A stretch of 64,000 nt of DNA from Oceanobacter mangrovi (GCF_019740315.1 NZ_JAHXZR010000006.1:124001-188000); one strand, 5' to 3'; numbered from the stretch's first letter, positions 29,323 through 38,885 are shown. Translations and numbers: made by a program. The notes: generated by a model not told the origin, from the sequence alone.

Positions 29323-30096
29323 TCAGGCTCCAGCCAGCTGCTGCAACATCTGTTCGACACGAGCAACATCGTCCGGCGTGTCCACACCGTGTCCTGGCGG
29401 CTCATCAATCACCGACATATGAATCTTGATGCCGTTCCACAACGCCCGCAGCTGCTCCAGTGATTCCACCAGTTCCAGCGGACTGGCTTCCATTTCAGAA
29501 TACTGCTTCAGAAAAGATACCCGGTAACCGTACATGCCGATATGGCGGTAAACCGGAGCCCGACTGGTGATCACACCCGGGTTGGTTTTATAACCATCGC
29601 GATCCCATGGAATGCTGGCGCGACTGAAGTACATGGCAAAACCCTGCTTGTCTGTCACGACCTTGACCACGTTGGTGTCAAAGGCATCGTGATCAGAACG
29701 CACTGGCGTACAAATGGAACTCATACCCGCGACCGGGTTTTCCAGCAAACCTGAGGCAGTTTTTTCGATCAATGAACGTGGAATCAATGGTTCATCGCCC
29801 TGCAGGTTCACAATCACAGCATCATCGGCCCAACCCTTGATGCGGGCAACTTCAGCAATCCGCTCGGTGCCGTTTTCATGATCCGGCGAGGTCATCACTA
29901 CGTCCGCACCAAACGCCAGTGCTGCCGCCTGAATACGCTCATCGTCTGTAGCAATCACAATCTCTGCCACGCCGGTTTCACAGGCGCGCTCGTAGACATG
30001 CTGAATCATCGGCTTGCCAGCCAACTCAATCAATGGCTTGCCCGGCAGACGGCTGGATGCATAACGAGCCGGAATTACAATTTTATAATCACTCAT
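29323..30096 (-). CDS. kdsB: 3-deoxy-manno-octulosonate cytidylyltransferase
   Basis: Activates Kdo as CMP-Kdo for lipopolysaccharide or capsule. 257 residues, usual length. Seen: IPARYASSRLPGKPL near 9-23 (nucleotide loop), ATDDERI near 50-56, TSPDHENGTERIAEV near 69-83, VNLQGDEPLIP near 95-105 with the metal Asp, and YRHIGMYGYR near 184-193. Same strand as the epimerase and KdsC-like genes with 24 bases to the upstream stop, so a three-gene Kdo/sugar-nucleotide operon. KpsU-type capsule isozymes are close paralogues and not excluded. Confidence 0.95.
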   Translation of the reverse strand: MSDYKIVIPARYASSRLPGKPLIELAGKPMIQHVYERACETGVAEIVIATDDERIQAAALAFGADVVMTSPDHENGTERIAEVARIKGWADDAVIVNLQGDEPLIPRSLIEKTASGLLENPVAGMSSICTPVRSDHDAFDTNVVKVVTDKQGFAMYFSRASIPWDRDGYKTNPGVITSRAPVYRHIGMYGYRVSFLKQYSEMEASPLELVESLEQLRALWNGIKIHMSVIDEPPGHGVDTPDDVARVEQMLQQLAGA

Positions 30097-30120
30097 TTCC
30101 CTGAAATCCTTATACCGCGA

Positions 30121-31128
30121 TCACTCTGCGTGATACGCCTTGTACCATTCAACAAATTTACCCAAACCTTCGGCCAGCGGTGTATTCGGCGCGAAGTCGA
30201 CATCAGCAACCAGATCATCCACATTGGCGTGCGTCGCAACCACATCGCCGGGCTGCATTTCCATGTAGTTGATATCCGCTTTTTTACCGATTGCAGATTC
30301 CAGTGTGGAAATAAACTCACCCAGTTCGACACTGTTGTGGTTACCAATGTTGTAAACCTTATACGGTGCACTACTGCGGCTCTTGTCGCCGCTTTCCGGC
30401 GTCCAGCCTTCGACACCTGCAGGAATCTTCTCAGCAATACGAACCACACCTTCAACAATATCATCTATGTAGGTGAAGTCCCGACGCATCTTGCCGTAGT
30501 TGTAAACATTGATGGTTTTGCCAGCCATGATGTTTTTGGTAAACCCCCAGGCGGCCATGTCCGGACGGCCCCATGGGCCATAAACCGTGAAGAAGCGCAG
30601 GCCGGTCACGGGCAAACCGTACAGGTGAGCGTAGGTATGGGCCATCAATTCGTTGGCTTTTTTGGTTGCTGCGTACAGCGATACCGGATGATCAACGCTG
30701 TCGGTGGTGGCAAACGGCAGCTTGGTATTGAGCCCGTAGACAGAGCTGGAAGATGCAAATACCAGATGCGGGACCTTCTGATGACGACAGCCTTCGAGAA
30801 TATTCAGAAAGCCAACCAGGTTGCTGGATACGTACACATCCGGGTTTTCAATGGAATAGCGAACACCGGCCTGGGCTGCCAGGTTAATCACCCGGTCAAA
30901 GGTGTGTTCGGCAAACAACTGGGTTACCGCGGCCTTGTCGGCCAGATCCATCTCAATAAACTGAAAACCGGCTTTTTCCTGCACCCATTGCAAACGGGCA
31001 TGCTTGAGGCTGACCTCGTAATAATCATTGAGGTTATCAATGCCGACCACTTCGTAGCCGTTATCGATCAGCTGACGTGAAACATAGGAACCAATAAAAC
31101 CAGCAGCGCCAGTTACCAGAGCTTTCAT
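30121..31128 (-). CDS. NAD-dependent sugar epimerase (UDP-glucuronate 4-epimerase type)
   Basis: Extended short-chain dehydrogenase of 335 residues that would interconvert UDP-glucuronate and UDP-galacturonate. Rossmann motif GAAGFIGSYVSRQL near 7-20; catalytic SSSSVYG near 126-132 and YAATKKANE near 152-160 (Tyr-x3-Lys); RFFTVYGPWGRPDMA near 179-193, a pattern typical of the CapI/LspL 4-epimerase group. Its ATG overlaps the KdsC-like TGA by four bases (ATGA). Context with Kdo genes fits a surface polysaccharide role. Sugar specificity rests on family resemblance only. Confidence 0.9.
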   Translation of the reverse strand: MKALVTGAAGFIGSYVSRQLIDNGYEVVGIDNLNDYYEVSLKHARLQWVQEKAGFQFIEMDLADKAAVTQLFAEHTFDRVINLAAQAGVRYSIENPDVYVSSNLVGFLNILEGCRHQKVPHLVFASSSSVYGLNTKLPFATTDSVDHPVSLYAATKKANELMAHTYAHLYGLPVTGLRFFTVYGPWGRPDMAAWGFTKNIMAGKTINVYNYGKMRRDFTYIDDIVEGVVRIAEKIPAGVEGWTPESGDKSRSSAPYKVYNIGNHNSVELGEFISTLESAIGKKADINYMEMQPGDVVATHANVDDLVADVDFAPNTPLAEGLGKFVEWYKAYHAE

Positions 31129-31691
31129 TTAATCACCTCAAATTCAGGCAGCATCGCCTTGATATATGCGTCTTCGAGCGACATTCGACTTCCCAACACC
31201 AGGTCAGCCACTTCACGGGCAACACCCTTGCCACCCGGCTTGTCGCAGCAATAGTGAGCACGGTCATGCACCATCCAGAAGGCGTCGGCGGGCGCAACAG
31301 CCAGGCCAACGCGAGTCATGACCTTGAGGTCAATCACGTCATCACCGACGTAACAAACCTGCTCCGGCATCAGCTCAAGCTGATCAAGAATTTCCTGCAA
31401 ACAAGGCCACTTGTCACTGGCACCAGGATAAAAATATTGCACGCCGAGATCGCTGGCGCGTTTTGCCAGCGCCGCTGAGCTTTTGGCAGAAATAATCGCA
31501 GTGGCAATATCAAAGCGTTGCAGCAATTTAATACCAACACCGTCTTTTACATTGAAGTGTTTTACCTGTTCGCCCCGCTCGCTGTAGGTCAGTGTGCCAT
31601 CCGTCAGCACACCATCAACATCAAACACGACCAATTTTATGTTCGCAGCCAAAGCGCGCACAGCAGGGGAAACTCGATCAGTCCAGGACAT
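31125..31691 (-). CDS. kdsC: KdsC-like 3-deoxy-manno-octulosonate 8-phosphate phosphatase
   Basis: HAD-family phosphatase of about 188 residues that yields Kdo from Kdo-8-P. Motif I VVFDVDGVLTDGTL (nucleophile DxD), motif II ATAIISAKSSAA (Ser), and motif III YVGDDVIDLKVM are visible. The usual GR in motif II region (ISGR) reads ISAK here, a noteworthy departure. I chose ATG at 31691 with GGAAA ahead; an in-frame upstream start at 31814 would read through non-conserved sequence toward the tRNAs. First gene of the operon with the epimerase and kdsB. Confidence 0.88.
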   Translation of the reverse strand: MSWTDRVSPAVRALAANIKLVVFDVDGVLTDGTLTYSERGEQVKHFNVKDGVGIKLLQRFDIATAIISAKSSAALAKRASDLGVQYFYPGASDKWPCLQEILDQLELMPEQVCYVGDDVIDLKVMTRVGLAVAPADAFWMVHDRAHYCCDKPGGKGVAREVADLVLGSRMSLEDAYIKAMLPEFEVIK

Positions 31692-31850
31692 GGGATTTCC
31701 GTTTATGGCTAAAAAATTCCGATTTCGGAGTAAGCAATTGTAACCAGACGGAGGGCTGTCAGAAACACCACAATGCTGAACAAAACCAGATAATTTGGTT
31801 TCGATATTCAACATGGGATATAAATGAGTTGGTACTACGGACGAGAAAAA

Positions 31851-31926
31851 TGGTGGAGCCTAGCGGGATCGAACCGCTGACCTCAACACTGCCAGTGTTG
31901 CGCTCTCCCAGCTGAGCTAAGGCCCC
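31851..31926 (-). tRNA. tRNA-Ala(GGC)
   Basis: 76 bases including encoded CCA. Acceptor GGGGCCT/AGGCTCC pairs fully (one GU), anticodon stem CAACA/TGTTG with loop CTGGCAG gives anticodon GGC. Third of three tRNA genes in the minus-strand Ala-Glu-Ala unit, identical in sequence to the copy at 32043. Confidence 0.97.
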
Positions 31927-31945
31927 ATTTGCGTAAAGCAATAAG

Positions 31946-32021
31946 TGGCATCCCCAAGGGGATTCGAACCCCTGTTACCGCCGTGAAAGGGCGGTGTCCT
32001 AGGCCTCTAGACGATGGGGAC
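31946..32021 (-). tRNA. tRNA-Glu(TTC)
   Basis: 76 bases including encoded CCA. Acceptor GTCCCCA/TGGGGAT, anticodon stem CCGCC/GGCGG with loop CTTTCAC gives TTC. Middle gene of the Ala-Glu-Ala unit. Same sequence as the four tRNA-Glu copies at 40.4-41.3 kb. Confidence 0.97.
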
Positions 32022-32042
32022 ACAAGGACTATCTTTGAGAAT

Positions 32043-32118
32043 TGGTGGAGCCTAGCGGGATCGAACCGCTGACCTCAACACTGCCAGTGTTGCGCTCTCC
32101 CAGCTGAGCTAAGGCCCC
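32043..32118 (-). tRNA. tRNA-Ala(GGC)
   Basis: 76 bases including CCA, anticodon GGC, identical to the copy at 31851. First gene of the Ala-Glu-Ala unit, 18 bases after the -10 element. Confidence 0.97.
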
Positions 32119-32136
32119 CTCTCAAAGCGTGGACGC

Positions 32137-32165
32137 ATAGTACTTAGAGGCCCCCGAGGTGTCAA
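32137..32165 (-). promoter_or_regulatory. sigma70 promoter of the tRNA Ala-Glu-Ala unit
   Basis: On the minus strand TTGACA (32160-32165), exactly 17 bases, then TACTAT (32137-32142), followed by a GC-rich discriminator GCGTCC of the kind that makes stable-RNA promoters subject to stringent control. Start is expected near 32130, about 12 bases before the mature tRNA. Confidence 0.85.
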
Positions 32166-32218
32166 CACCTTTAAGAAATATTTTTTTAAACAATCACTTA
32201 GCAGCGACTTTAAAACCA

Positions 32219-32243
32219 AAACGGCGCTTTGGAAGCGCCGTTT
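32219..32243 (-). terminator. rho-independent terminator of gltX
   Basis: AAACGGCGCTT, loop of 3, AAGCGCCGTTT. On the minus strand the stem is followed by TTGGTTTT. It separates gltX from the tRNA promoter, so the tRNA unit is transcribed independently. Confidence 0.85.
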
Positions 32244-32272
32244 CAAAAACCGAAAATGGTCAGGTACACCAC

Positions 32273-33781
32273 TCAGGATTCGCTGATTGCCTGCTGGATA
32301 GCGGCTGCTACAACTTCGTAATCCTTTTCCATCTTCTTCAATTTCTTCTTGCCAACACCACCCAGTAACTCAATCGCACTGCGCACGCGAGAACGACTCA
32401 TATCCGGCCCCAGCAGTGCCATGGAGTCCAGCACCGAAATCGTGCTGGAAGTACCGGCAATGGCGATAAAGAACGGATAAAGAAAATCACGCACCTTCAG
32501 TTCCAGCTGACCAGCCAGAGCAAACAGCCGTGCTTCAATTTCCGCTTTATCCCAGTGACGAATGGCTTCCAGTTGCCACAGACCAAACTGAAGGGTTTTC
32601 ACGACAGACTCCGCGTCGTAAGCCTTGTGCTCAAACTGCTCAGCCTTCAGCTCAGGAATGCCCGCCAAAAAGTGACCCGCCAGCGGCACAACATCACTGA
32701 ACACCTCAACGCGCGGTTGCACATGAGGAATCAAAGGCAGCATGTTTTCCGGCTTCAGACCCCACTGGGCAAATCGGGTCGCAAACTGCTCTGGCGTCAG
32801 CTCGCGCAGCCACATACTGTTAAGCCAGCGCAGCTTCTCCATGTCAAACACAGGACCACCGAGAGAAACGCGCTGCACATCGAAGTTGGCGAACATTTCT
32901 TCACGAGCGAATTTTTCACGCTCATCAGGCATTGACCAACCCATCCGACCCAGATAGTTCAGCAGCGCCTCTGGCATAAAGCCCATACGCTCGTAGAACA
33001 TGATGGAAGTCGGGTTCTTACGCTTGCTCAGTTTTGTTTTGTCCGGGTTACGCAGCAGCGGCATATGACACAGCTTTGGCATTTCCCAGCCAAAGTACTG
33101 ATACAACAACTTGTGTTTGGGAGCCGAGCTGATCCACTCCTCACCACGCAAAACATGAGTGATTTCCATCAAATGGTCATCCACCACGTTGGCCAGGTGA
33201 TAGGTTGGCATGCCATCAGACTTCAGCAGAATCTGGGCATCGACCTGAGCCCAGTCCAGCTCGATATCGCCACGCAGCATGTCCTGCACCACACAAACGC
33301 CCTCTTCCGGCACTTTCATACGCACAACGTATGGTGCGCCAGCCGCTTCACGACGAGCATATTCGTCAGCATCCAGTTCAAGATCAGAGGCTTTAATGGC
33401 AGTACGGACTTCGGCTGCTTCTTTCTGCTTGCGCAGCTCGTCCAGCTCTTCAGTGGTACGGTAGCATTTAAAGGCATGACCGGAATCAAGCAGCATCTGT
33501 ACGTGCTCGAGGTAAATATCCTTACGCTCGCTCTGACGATATGGACCATGAGGACCACCTACATCCGGACCTTCGTCCCACTCCAGTCCCAGCCAACGCA
33601 AACTGTCCAGAATCGCCTGTTCGGAATCTGCGGTGCTGCGCTGCTGGTCCGTATCTTCGATACGCAGCAGGAATTGACCACCGTGCTGACGGGCAAAAGC
33701 CAGATTAAACAGAGCGATGTAGGCAGTACCCACATGAGGATCGCCAGTAGGTGACGGTGCAACACGAGTGCGGACGGTCAT
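32273..33781 (-). CDS. gltX: glutamyl-tRNA synthetase
   Basis: Class I aminoacyl-tRNA synthetase charging tRNA-Glu. 502 residues, usual for a gammaproteobacterial GltX. The HIGH-type motif is [13 protein letters not shown] near 9-21 and the KMSKS-type loop is [10 protein letters not shown] near 247-256. C-terminal helical anticodon-binding domain from about 330. Its cognate tRNA-Glu is encoded about 250 bases downstream on the same strand. Confidence 0.96.
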   Translation of the reverse strand: MTVRTRVAPSPTGDPHVGTAYIALFNLAFARQHGGQFLLRIEDTDQQRSTADSEQAILDSLRWLGLEWDEGPDVGGPHGPYRQSERKDIYLEHVQMLLDSGHAFKCYRTTEELDELRKQKEAAEVRTAIKASDLELDADEYARREAAGAPYVVRMKVPEEGVCVVQDMLRGDIELDWAQVDAQILLKSDGMPTYHLANVVDDHLMEITHVLRGEEWISSAPKHKLLYQYFGWEMPKLCHMPLLRNPDKTKLSKRKNPTSIMFYERMGFMPEALLNYLGRMGWSMPDEREKFAREEMFANFDVQRVSLGGPVFDMEKLRWLNSMWLRELTPEQFATRFAQWGLKPENMLPLIPHVQPRVEVFSDVVPLAGHFLAGIPELKAEQFEHKAYDAESVVKTLQFGLWQLEAIRHWDKAEIEARLFALAGQLELKVRDFLYPFFIAIAGTSSTISVLDSMALLGPDMSRSRVRSAIELLGGVGKKKLKKMEKDYEVVAAAIQQAISES

Positions 33782-33870
33782 GATAAAACTTCCGATGAAA
33801 ATGAATGCGGGATTATAGAAAATCAGCAGGGGGTTTTACAGCTGCCGCCACACATTGCAGCAACAGCCAA

Positions 33871-35238
33871 TCAAGCATTGGCAGCCAGAGGGTCAGAACG
33901 CTTAACAGCCAACTCAACATCTTCCGAGCAAGTCTTCGCGCTGAGCAAATCGAGAATACGCTCTTCGATGCCATAACAAGCGACTTCCATGCCTTCACGC
34001 ACATAGAAATCACCCGGAATCAGAGACTCCTGCTTAAGCCATTGAATATAACGAGTACGCAGCTTTCTGGGGGCAACAAAACCACCCTCCCAGAACTCAT
34101 CAAAATCCGGCTCTCCGTGAGCACAAGTAGCCAGCAATGGATTGGCATATAAAGCCTTGCCAACCACCATCAAAGGCACGCCATGGAAAATAGCCGACAA
34201 ACCCGATGTGCTATTAATGGTAATCATGCCAGCCGAATGCCGAGCCAACAGACCCATTGAGCCAATGTCAATAACATCAACCCGATCAGCAACACCCAAC
34301 TGATGGGCAAGATCACGAATAAAACCAATATAATTGCAATGCCCCCGCTCCATTGGATGAACCTTGAATACCAGCCGTGTAGTGGCCGGAGCAGAGCGGG
34401 AAAATGAATGAATGCTTTCGGAGATCAGCCGGGTCGAATTCCACCCCAGCGCCGCACTCTGCAAATTAGCATCGACAGAAACCTGCAGAGGCACCAGGTA
34501 AAACGCCTTGTCACTATGCTCCAGCAAACGCTCAATAGTATGAAAGTTAGAAGCCTGGCCGCGATAACGTCGATACATATTACGCAACCAATAGAACACC
34601 TCTACTGGCAGGATAAACCGTCGATGAAACAGTTCTTTTGAACGTCCATGAGTCGCCAGAGAGCGTGCCAGATAATACGCGGCACCGAGTGCAGACATAC
34701 GAGAAAAACTCTTGAACTGGCGAACAGGAATATCCTGAAGACAGGCTTGGTCATCCGCAGGAATAATACCCGCGAGCGGGGATGAAGCATTATTACCACC
34801 CCGCTCCGCCGTAATAAAACCAGAACGGACATAACCCTCTTCCAGCGACAACACAACAATACCCAGATCCTGGGCCAGCTTGCGCGCAACCACATGAGCT
34901 GGTCGCTCAGAACCAAACAACACAATGACATCAATGGAATTTGCAGTCAGAAAGTCTGCGAGCCAGTGACGCCAGTCAGACAAACCACCACGAAAACTGA
35001 TACCACCGCCAAACAGGCGATCACCAGCATTGAAGTTGACCTTCCAGACTCGAAAGGAACTCGCACGGAGATGCTCAGCCAGAGCATTGAAAAAGCCCCC
35101 AACCGGACCTTGCAACAAGAGCACTGCTGGCTTGGAGTCATTAGTCACCCCCAGAGATTCCCTCTCTTCAGCAACATCAACAGAAACATCTGGCTCCTGC
35201 TGATATGAACGATAGAAACCCACTCCCACTACGCTCAT
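33871..35238 (-). CDS. kpsS: KpsS-like capsule beta-Kdo transferase
   Basis: Cytoplasmic capsule polysaccharide synthesis/export family protein. KpsS adds the first beta-linked Kdo of the poly-Kdo linker on the lysophosphatidylglycerol anchor of group 2 capsules. Family marks: VLLLQGPVGGFFNALAEHL near 38-56, WKVNFNAGDRLFGG near 65-78, SLEEGYVRSGFITAERGGNN near 129-148, VFKVHPMERGH near 287-297, and NSTSGLSAIFHGVP near 340-353. I prefer ATG at 35238; the longer in-frame GTG at 35289 has no ribosome site. No kpsC, kpsM/T or kpsE is in the window. It shares strand and Kdo theme with the kdsC-epimerase-kdsB operon but is separated by gltX and tRNAs. Confidence 0.82.
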   Translation of the reverse strand: MSVVGVGFYRSYQQEPDVSVDVAEERESLGVTNDSKPAVLLLQGPVGGFFNALAEHLRASSFRVWKVNFNAGDRLFGGGISFRGGLSDWRHWLADFLTANSIDVIVLFGSERPAHVVARKLAQDLGIVVLSLEEGYVRSGFITAERGGNNASSPLAGIIPADDQACLQDIPVRQFKSFSRMSALGAAYYLARSLATHGRSKELFHRRFILPVEVFYWLRNMYRRYRGQASNFHTIERLLEHSDKAFYLVPLQVSVDANLQSAALGWNSTRLISESIHSFSRSAPATTRLVFKVHPMERGHCNYIGFIRDLAHQLGVADRVDVIDIGSMGLLARHSAGMITINSTSGLSAIFHGVPLMVVGKALYANPLLATCAHGEPDFDEFWEGGFVAPRKLRTRYIQWLKQESLIPGDFYVREGMEVACYGIEERILDLLSAKTCSEDVELAVKRSDPLAANA

Positions 35239-35466
35239 CAAGAATTTTCCATTCCAGTGATCAAACAAGCACTTCAGCGACTTTGCCACTCACCACGGCC
35301 AAAGCATACCCAAACCCGACAAAACAACGACTTATCACGTACGGACAGCGCAACAAACTGTTCAATCAGAGAATAGCAGACAAGGCAGCACCATTCAGGT
35401 GCAAAACGCTTCAATGTGCGAGCGGTATCAAAACGTAACGAAGAATCACAAACCCCAAAACAAAAA

Positions 35467-35487
35467 AGCCCGATCATTGATCGGGCT
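35467..35487 (-). terminator. rho-independent terminator of tRNA-Ser
   Basis: AGCCCGATCA paired with TGATCGGGCT around a one-base centre (loop in practice ATCAATGAT), followed on the minus strand by TTTTTTG. Located 23 bases after the tRNA-Ser 3' end. Confidence 0.9.
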
Positions 35488-35510
35488 CTCTGGACTTGCG
35501 TCTTAATTAG

Positions 35511-35598
35511 TGGCGGTGAGGGAGGGATTCGAACCCTCGATACCTTTCGGTATACACACTTTCCAGGCGTGCTCCTTCGACCACTCGGACACCTCACC
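35511..35598 (-). tRNA. tRNA-Ser(GGA)
   Basis: 88 bases including encoded CCA. Acceptor GGTGAGG/CCTCACC, anticodon loop CTGGAAA gives GGA, and a long variable arm (TATACCGAAAGGTAT) as expected for serine tRNA. Single-gene transcript with its own promoter and terminator. Confidence 0.96.
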
Positions 35599-35633
35599 GT
35601 TGCTTCTGGGCGTTGCCCTGTCAGCGGTGGCGT

Positions 35634-35662
35634 ACTTTACGGATGAACCCTCTCCATGTCAA
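35634..35662 (-). promoter_or_regulatory. sigma70 promoter of tRNA-Ser
   Basis: On the minus strand TTGACA (35657-35662), 17 bases, then TAAAGT (35634-35639). Start is expected near 35627, about 29 bases before the mature tRNA. Confidence 0.75.
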
Positions 35663-35822
35663 CACTTTTTTCAACAATTCCAAAAACTTAGCTGAACAAT
35701 GTAAAATTGAAGCCAATAGCTGCTGGTAAATGACCGCCTATCCCTCGTGCCTTTACCTTGCATTCAATACCCTGTATACAGAATCCAATCACGGCGTATC
35801 CATTCATCGATCACTGCTAGCA

Positions 35823-37274
35823 ATGACCACCCAGACCACTGACATTCCAGCTCCAGAAAGTCCATTTTCCGCTCGTCCCGACTATGTAGCCCGTTGCATT
35901 GGTTACGGCACAGGCGCGATCACCATCGCCACCGGCATCTCGCTGGGCTATTGGCACGAGGGCTTTCTGATCGCAATGGCGTTCTTCCTGGTCTTTCCGC
36001 ACTTTACCGAAATAATCGACAAGCGCTTGCACTGGACTCGTCGCACTGCCTTGACCTGGCTAAGTCATCTGGATGCCTTTATAGCCGGCACCCTATTAGG
36101 CATGGTTGGTTCCCCCATCGAGTTCACCGCACCAGTATTCCTGATGTTGAATACCAGCCTGATCCTGATCGGCAACAAGGTCAGCTGGGTCACAGCCAAC
36201 TCGGTATTTCTGCTGACAGCAGTCACAGGCGGAACCTTGCTAGGTACCAAAAGCCCGACCGATCTACCACCCGAACTGACACTTGCCTGCGCCGCTGGCA
36301 CAGCCCTGTTCTTCTCCGCTCTGGCGGTTTATGCGTCCAACCAGGCTCGCTACATTGCCAAAATGGACGAACAACTGAGAAAAGAAGTAGATCGATATCA
36401 GGAACTGTCACAGCAGGTCTCCAAGTACGTCGCACCTCAGGTACGGGAATCCATTCTCAGCGGCAAAAAAGAAGCAATTCTGGAAACCCAGCGCAAAAAA
36501 CTGGTGGTGTTCTTCTCTGATATTGTTGGCTTCTCATCTCTGTCTGATCAAATGGACGCCGAACCACTCACCGATCTGTTGAATGGTTATCTCACCGATA
36601 TGTCCAACATTGCCCTCAAATACGGCGGCACCATCGACAAATTTATCGGCGACGGCATCATGATTTTTTTCGGCGACCCGGTATCCAAAGGCATCAAGCG
36701 CGACGCATTGGCCTGCGTTGCCATGGCGATTGAAATGCGCCGCCATATGCTGAAACTCAGGAAAAAGTGGGCAGAACACGGTCTTAGCAGCCCACTGCAA
36801 ATTCGAATGGGCATTAATACCGGCTACTGCACTGTGGGGAACTTTGGCACTGACTCACGCATGGACTACACCATCGTCGGCCGCGAAGTGAACCTTGCCA
36901 GCCGCCTGGAGAGCGGCGCAGATGCCGGAGAAATTCTGATTTCAAGAGAAACTTATGCCCTGATCAAGGACAAGATCATCTGTCGTGAGCGCGGCACTAT
37001 TATGGCAAAAGGCTTTCGCGATCCGATCCCGGTTTTTCAGGTTATGGACTACCGCCGCGACCTTGGAGCCAACCCGTCTTACGTCAACCATGAAACCGAA
37101 GGCTTCTCTCTATATATGGAGTCTGATCGTATCAAGGAAACCGAACGAGCCAAGGTTGCCGAGGCCCTTGAGCGAGCCGCAGCAAAACTCAAACGCGGCG
37201 CCGTCACCAGCAGAGGCGCCCAGCCAGCCACCCGGAAACCGGCAGCACCCAAACAGGAGGCCAGCAAAAGCTGA
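35823..37274 (+). CDS. membrane class III adenylate/guanylate cyclase (MASE2-like sensor)
   Basis: About 483 residues. An N-terminal membrane module with roughly six helices (residues 25-180) resembles MASE2. A short coiled linker follows, then a class III cyclase domain at about 235-410: KKLVVFFSDIVGFSSLSDQM (first metal Asp), IDKFIGDGIMIFFGDP (substrate Lys and second metal Asp), and GREVNLASRLESG (transition-state Asn and Arg). All catalytic residues appear present. Lys in DKFIGD favours ATP over GTP, by inference. The C-terminal 70 residues are Ala/Lys-rich and disordered. I chose ATG at 35823 over 35730, because the extra stretch is not conserved-looking. Likely makes cAMP. Confidence 0.85.
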   Translation: MTTQTTDIPAPESPFSARPDYVARCIGYGTGAITIATGISLGYWHEGFLIAMAFFLVFPHFTEIIDKRLHWTRRTALTWLSHLDAFIAGTLLGMVGSPIEFTAPVFLMLNTSLILIGNKVSWVTANSVFLLTAVTGGTLLGTKSPTDLPPELTLACAAGTALFFSALAVYASNQARYIAKMDEQLRKEVDRYQELSQQVSKYVAPQVRESILSGKKEAILETQRKKLVVFFSDIVGFSSLSDQMDAEPLTDLLNGYLTDMSNIALKYGGTIDKFIGDGIMIFFGDPVSKGIKRDALACVAMAIEMRRHMLKLRKKWAEHGLSSPLQIRMGINTGYCTVGNFGTDSRMDYTIVGREVNLASRLESGADAGEILISRETYALIKDKIICRERGTIMAKGFRDPIPVFQVMDYRRDLGANPSYVNHETEGFSLYMESDRIKETERAKVAEALERAAAKLKRGAVTSRGAQPATRKPAAPKQEASKS

Positions 37275-37290
37275 CCTCCTGGCTTTGATA

Positions 37291-38106
37291 TTATTGCCGC
37301 CCCAATCGGAAGTTTGGAAAACCCTCACACGGGCAACTGCTACGCACTGGATTGATATCCAGACCACCGCGTCGAACGTAACGAGCACACACCAATAGCC
37401 TTTCCGGAGCAAACTTCGCCATCAGATCGGCATAAATCTGCTCCACACACTGCTCATGAAAGCCCTGATGCTGACGTATCGATACAATATAGGCCAGCAA
37501 CCCCTCGCGGGAAAATGCTGCGCCCTTGTATTGAACGTACAACGAACCCCAGTCTGGCTGCCCAGTGACCGGACAATTCGACTTCAGCAAGTGCGAACAA
37601 AACCAACCATCCTCTTCACCATCCGCTGACTGCAAAAGACCTGCATCAGGCTCATAGGCCGTCACTTCAATATCCAGATCATCCAGACAGACCGCCTCTG
37701 GCGCAGCCGGGAACACCGTATCCAGAGTCAACAAAGTTACTTTTACATCAGCACCAGCGGCTGCGGACAAATCCTGCTGCATCAAGGCAACCACGTCATC
37801 ATCGCTGGCATAACGACTCTGGTTAAAGGAATTCAGATATAACTTGAACGACTTCGACTCAATGATATTGGGACTGGCTGCCGGAATTCGAAACTCCGCC
37901 ATTTTTACGACCGGTTTGCCCCTTGGGTTCAGCCAGGAAACTTCAAAACCGTTCCAGGTATCCTCACCATAAAAATCACCGGTAAAACCGGCGATATGCT
38001 TGCGCCCTTCCAGCCTTGGAATCGGAAACAACAAGGACGCATCGTATTCATCCTTGTACTCTGACTGTTTACCAAGGGGATTTGCAGGAGAATCGATCGC
38101 TGCCAC
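37291..38106 (-). CDS. queF: NADPH-dependent 7-cyano-7-deazaguanine reductase
   Basis: Queuosine biosynthesis: reduces preQ0 to preQ1. 271 residues, the long bimodular QueF type. Seen: QSEYKDEYDASLLFPIPR near 15-32, ESKSFKLYLNSFNQSRY near 83-99 in the N-terminal half, the catalytic cysteine in SHLLKSNCPVTGQPDWGSLYV near 173-193, and HEQCVEQIYADL near 218-229. Starts at GTG 38106 with GAGG nine bases upstream; two bases beyond the permease stop, so probably last in the ABC exporter operon. Confidence 0.95.
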   Translation of the reverse strand: MAAIDSPANPLGKQSEYKDEYDASLLFPIPRLEGRKHIAGFTGDFYGEDTWNGFEVSWLNPRGKPVVKMAEFRIPAASPNIIESKSFKLYLNSFNQSRYASDDDVVALMQQDLSAAAGADVKVTLLTLDTVFPAAPEAVCLDDLDIEVTAYEPDAGLLQSADGEEDGWFCSHLLKSNCPVTGQPDWGSLYVQYKGAAFSREGLLAYIVSIRQHQGFHEQCVEQIYADLMAKFAPERLLVCARYVRRGGLDINPVRSSCPCEGFPNFRLGRQ

Positions 38107-38108
38107 AG

Positions 38109-38885
38109 TTATTGCCTCATACCAGTGCCACGCTTGAGCAGGAATACACTGTACCCACCCAACAGCACAATAAATACAAACATCATCAAAAACGAAATAC
38201 CAACCCCCACATCAGACACCCCAAGAATGCCGTAACGGAAGGTATTGACCATATAAAGAATCGGATTCAACTGCGACAGCCACTGCCAATGCTGCGGAAG
38301 CAGATCAATTGAATAGAACACACCACCCAGATAGGTCAGCGGTGTAATCACAAAGGTCGGTATGATCGAAATATCATCAAACTTGCGAGCGTGCACCGCA
38401 TTAATAAAGCCACCCAACGAAAACAGCACCGCCGACAGCACCACAATCCCTACCACAATCAGCAGGTGATGAATCTCCAGACTGGTGAAATACAGCGACA
38501 GCAAGGTAACAATAACGCCCACACACACACCTCGAGCCACACCTCCAGCGATAAAGCCCGCCAGAATCGTCAAAGGATGCACTGGCGCTACCATCAACTC
38601 TTCAACACTTTTCTGAAACTTGTTACTGAAGAACGACGACGCCACATTGCCGTAGGCATTGGTAATCACACTCATCATGATCAGGCCCGGCACGATAAAT
38701 GACATGTAATCGACACCATGCATCTCACCGATACGCGGCCCAATCAAATTACCGAAAATCACAAAATAGAGCGACATGGTAATCGCTGGCGGCACCAGGG
38801 TTTGTTGCCAGATCCGCATAAAACGACGGATTTCTTTCGCCACAATGGTCGTCAACGCGACCCACTGAATTTGGGCCTGAGTCAC
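38109..38885 (-). CDS. ABC-2 type transporter permease
   Basis: Inner-membrane permease of 258 residues with about six helices and the ABC-2 pattern, close to the YadH group (TIVAKEIRRFMRIWQQTLVPP at the N-terminus, GGVARGVCVGVIVTLLSL near 115-132, TPLTYLGGVFYSIDLLP near 183-199). Works with the ATPase encoded just upstream; its GTG start overlaps that TGA by four bases (GTGA). Substrate unknown; YadGH-type exporters are poorly characterised. Confidence 0.9.
   Translation of the reverse strand: MTQAQIQWVALTTIVAKEIRRFMRIWQQTLVPPAITMSLYFVIFGNLIGPRIGEMHGVDYMSFIVPGLIMMSVITNAYGNVASSFFSNKFQKSVEELMVAPVHPLTILAGFIAGGVARGVCVGVIVTLLSLYFTSLEIHHLLIVVGIVVLSAVLFSLGGFINAVHARKFDDISIIPTFVITPLTYLGGVFYSIDLLPQHWQWLSQLNPILYMVNTFRYGILGVSDVGVGISFLMMFVFIVLLGGYSVFLLKRGTGMRQ

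Noticed and set aside
29878-31080. 400-codon open frame on the plus strand opposite kdsB and the epimerase
   Set aside because: Antisense to two well-supported enzymes and spans both, so it is a shadow.
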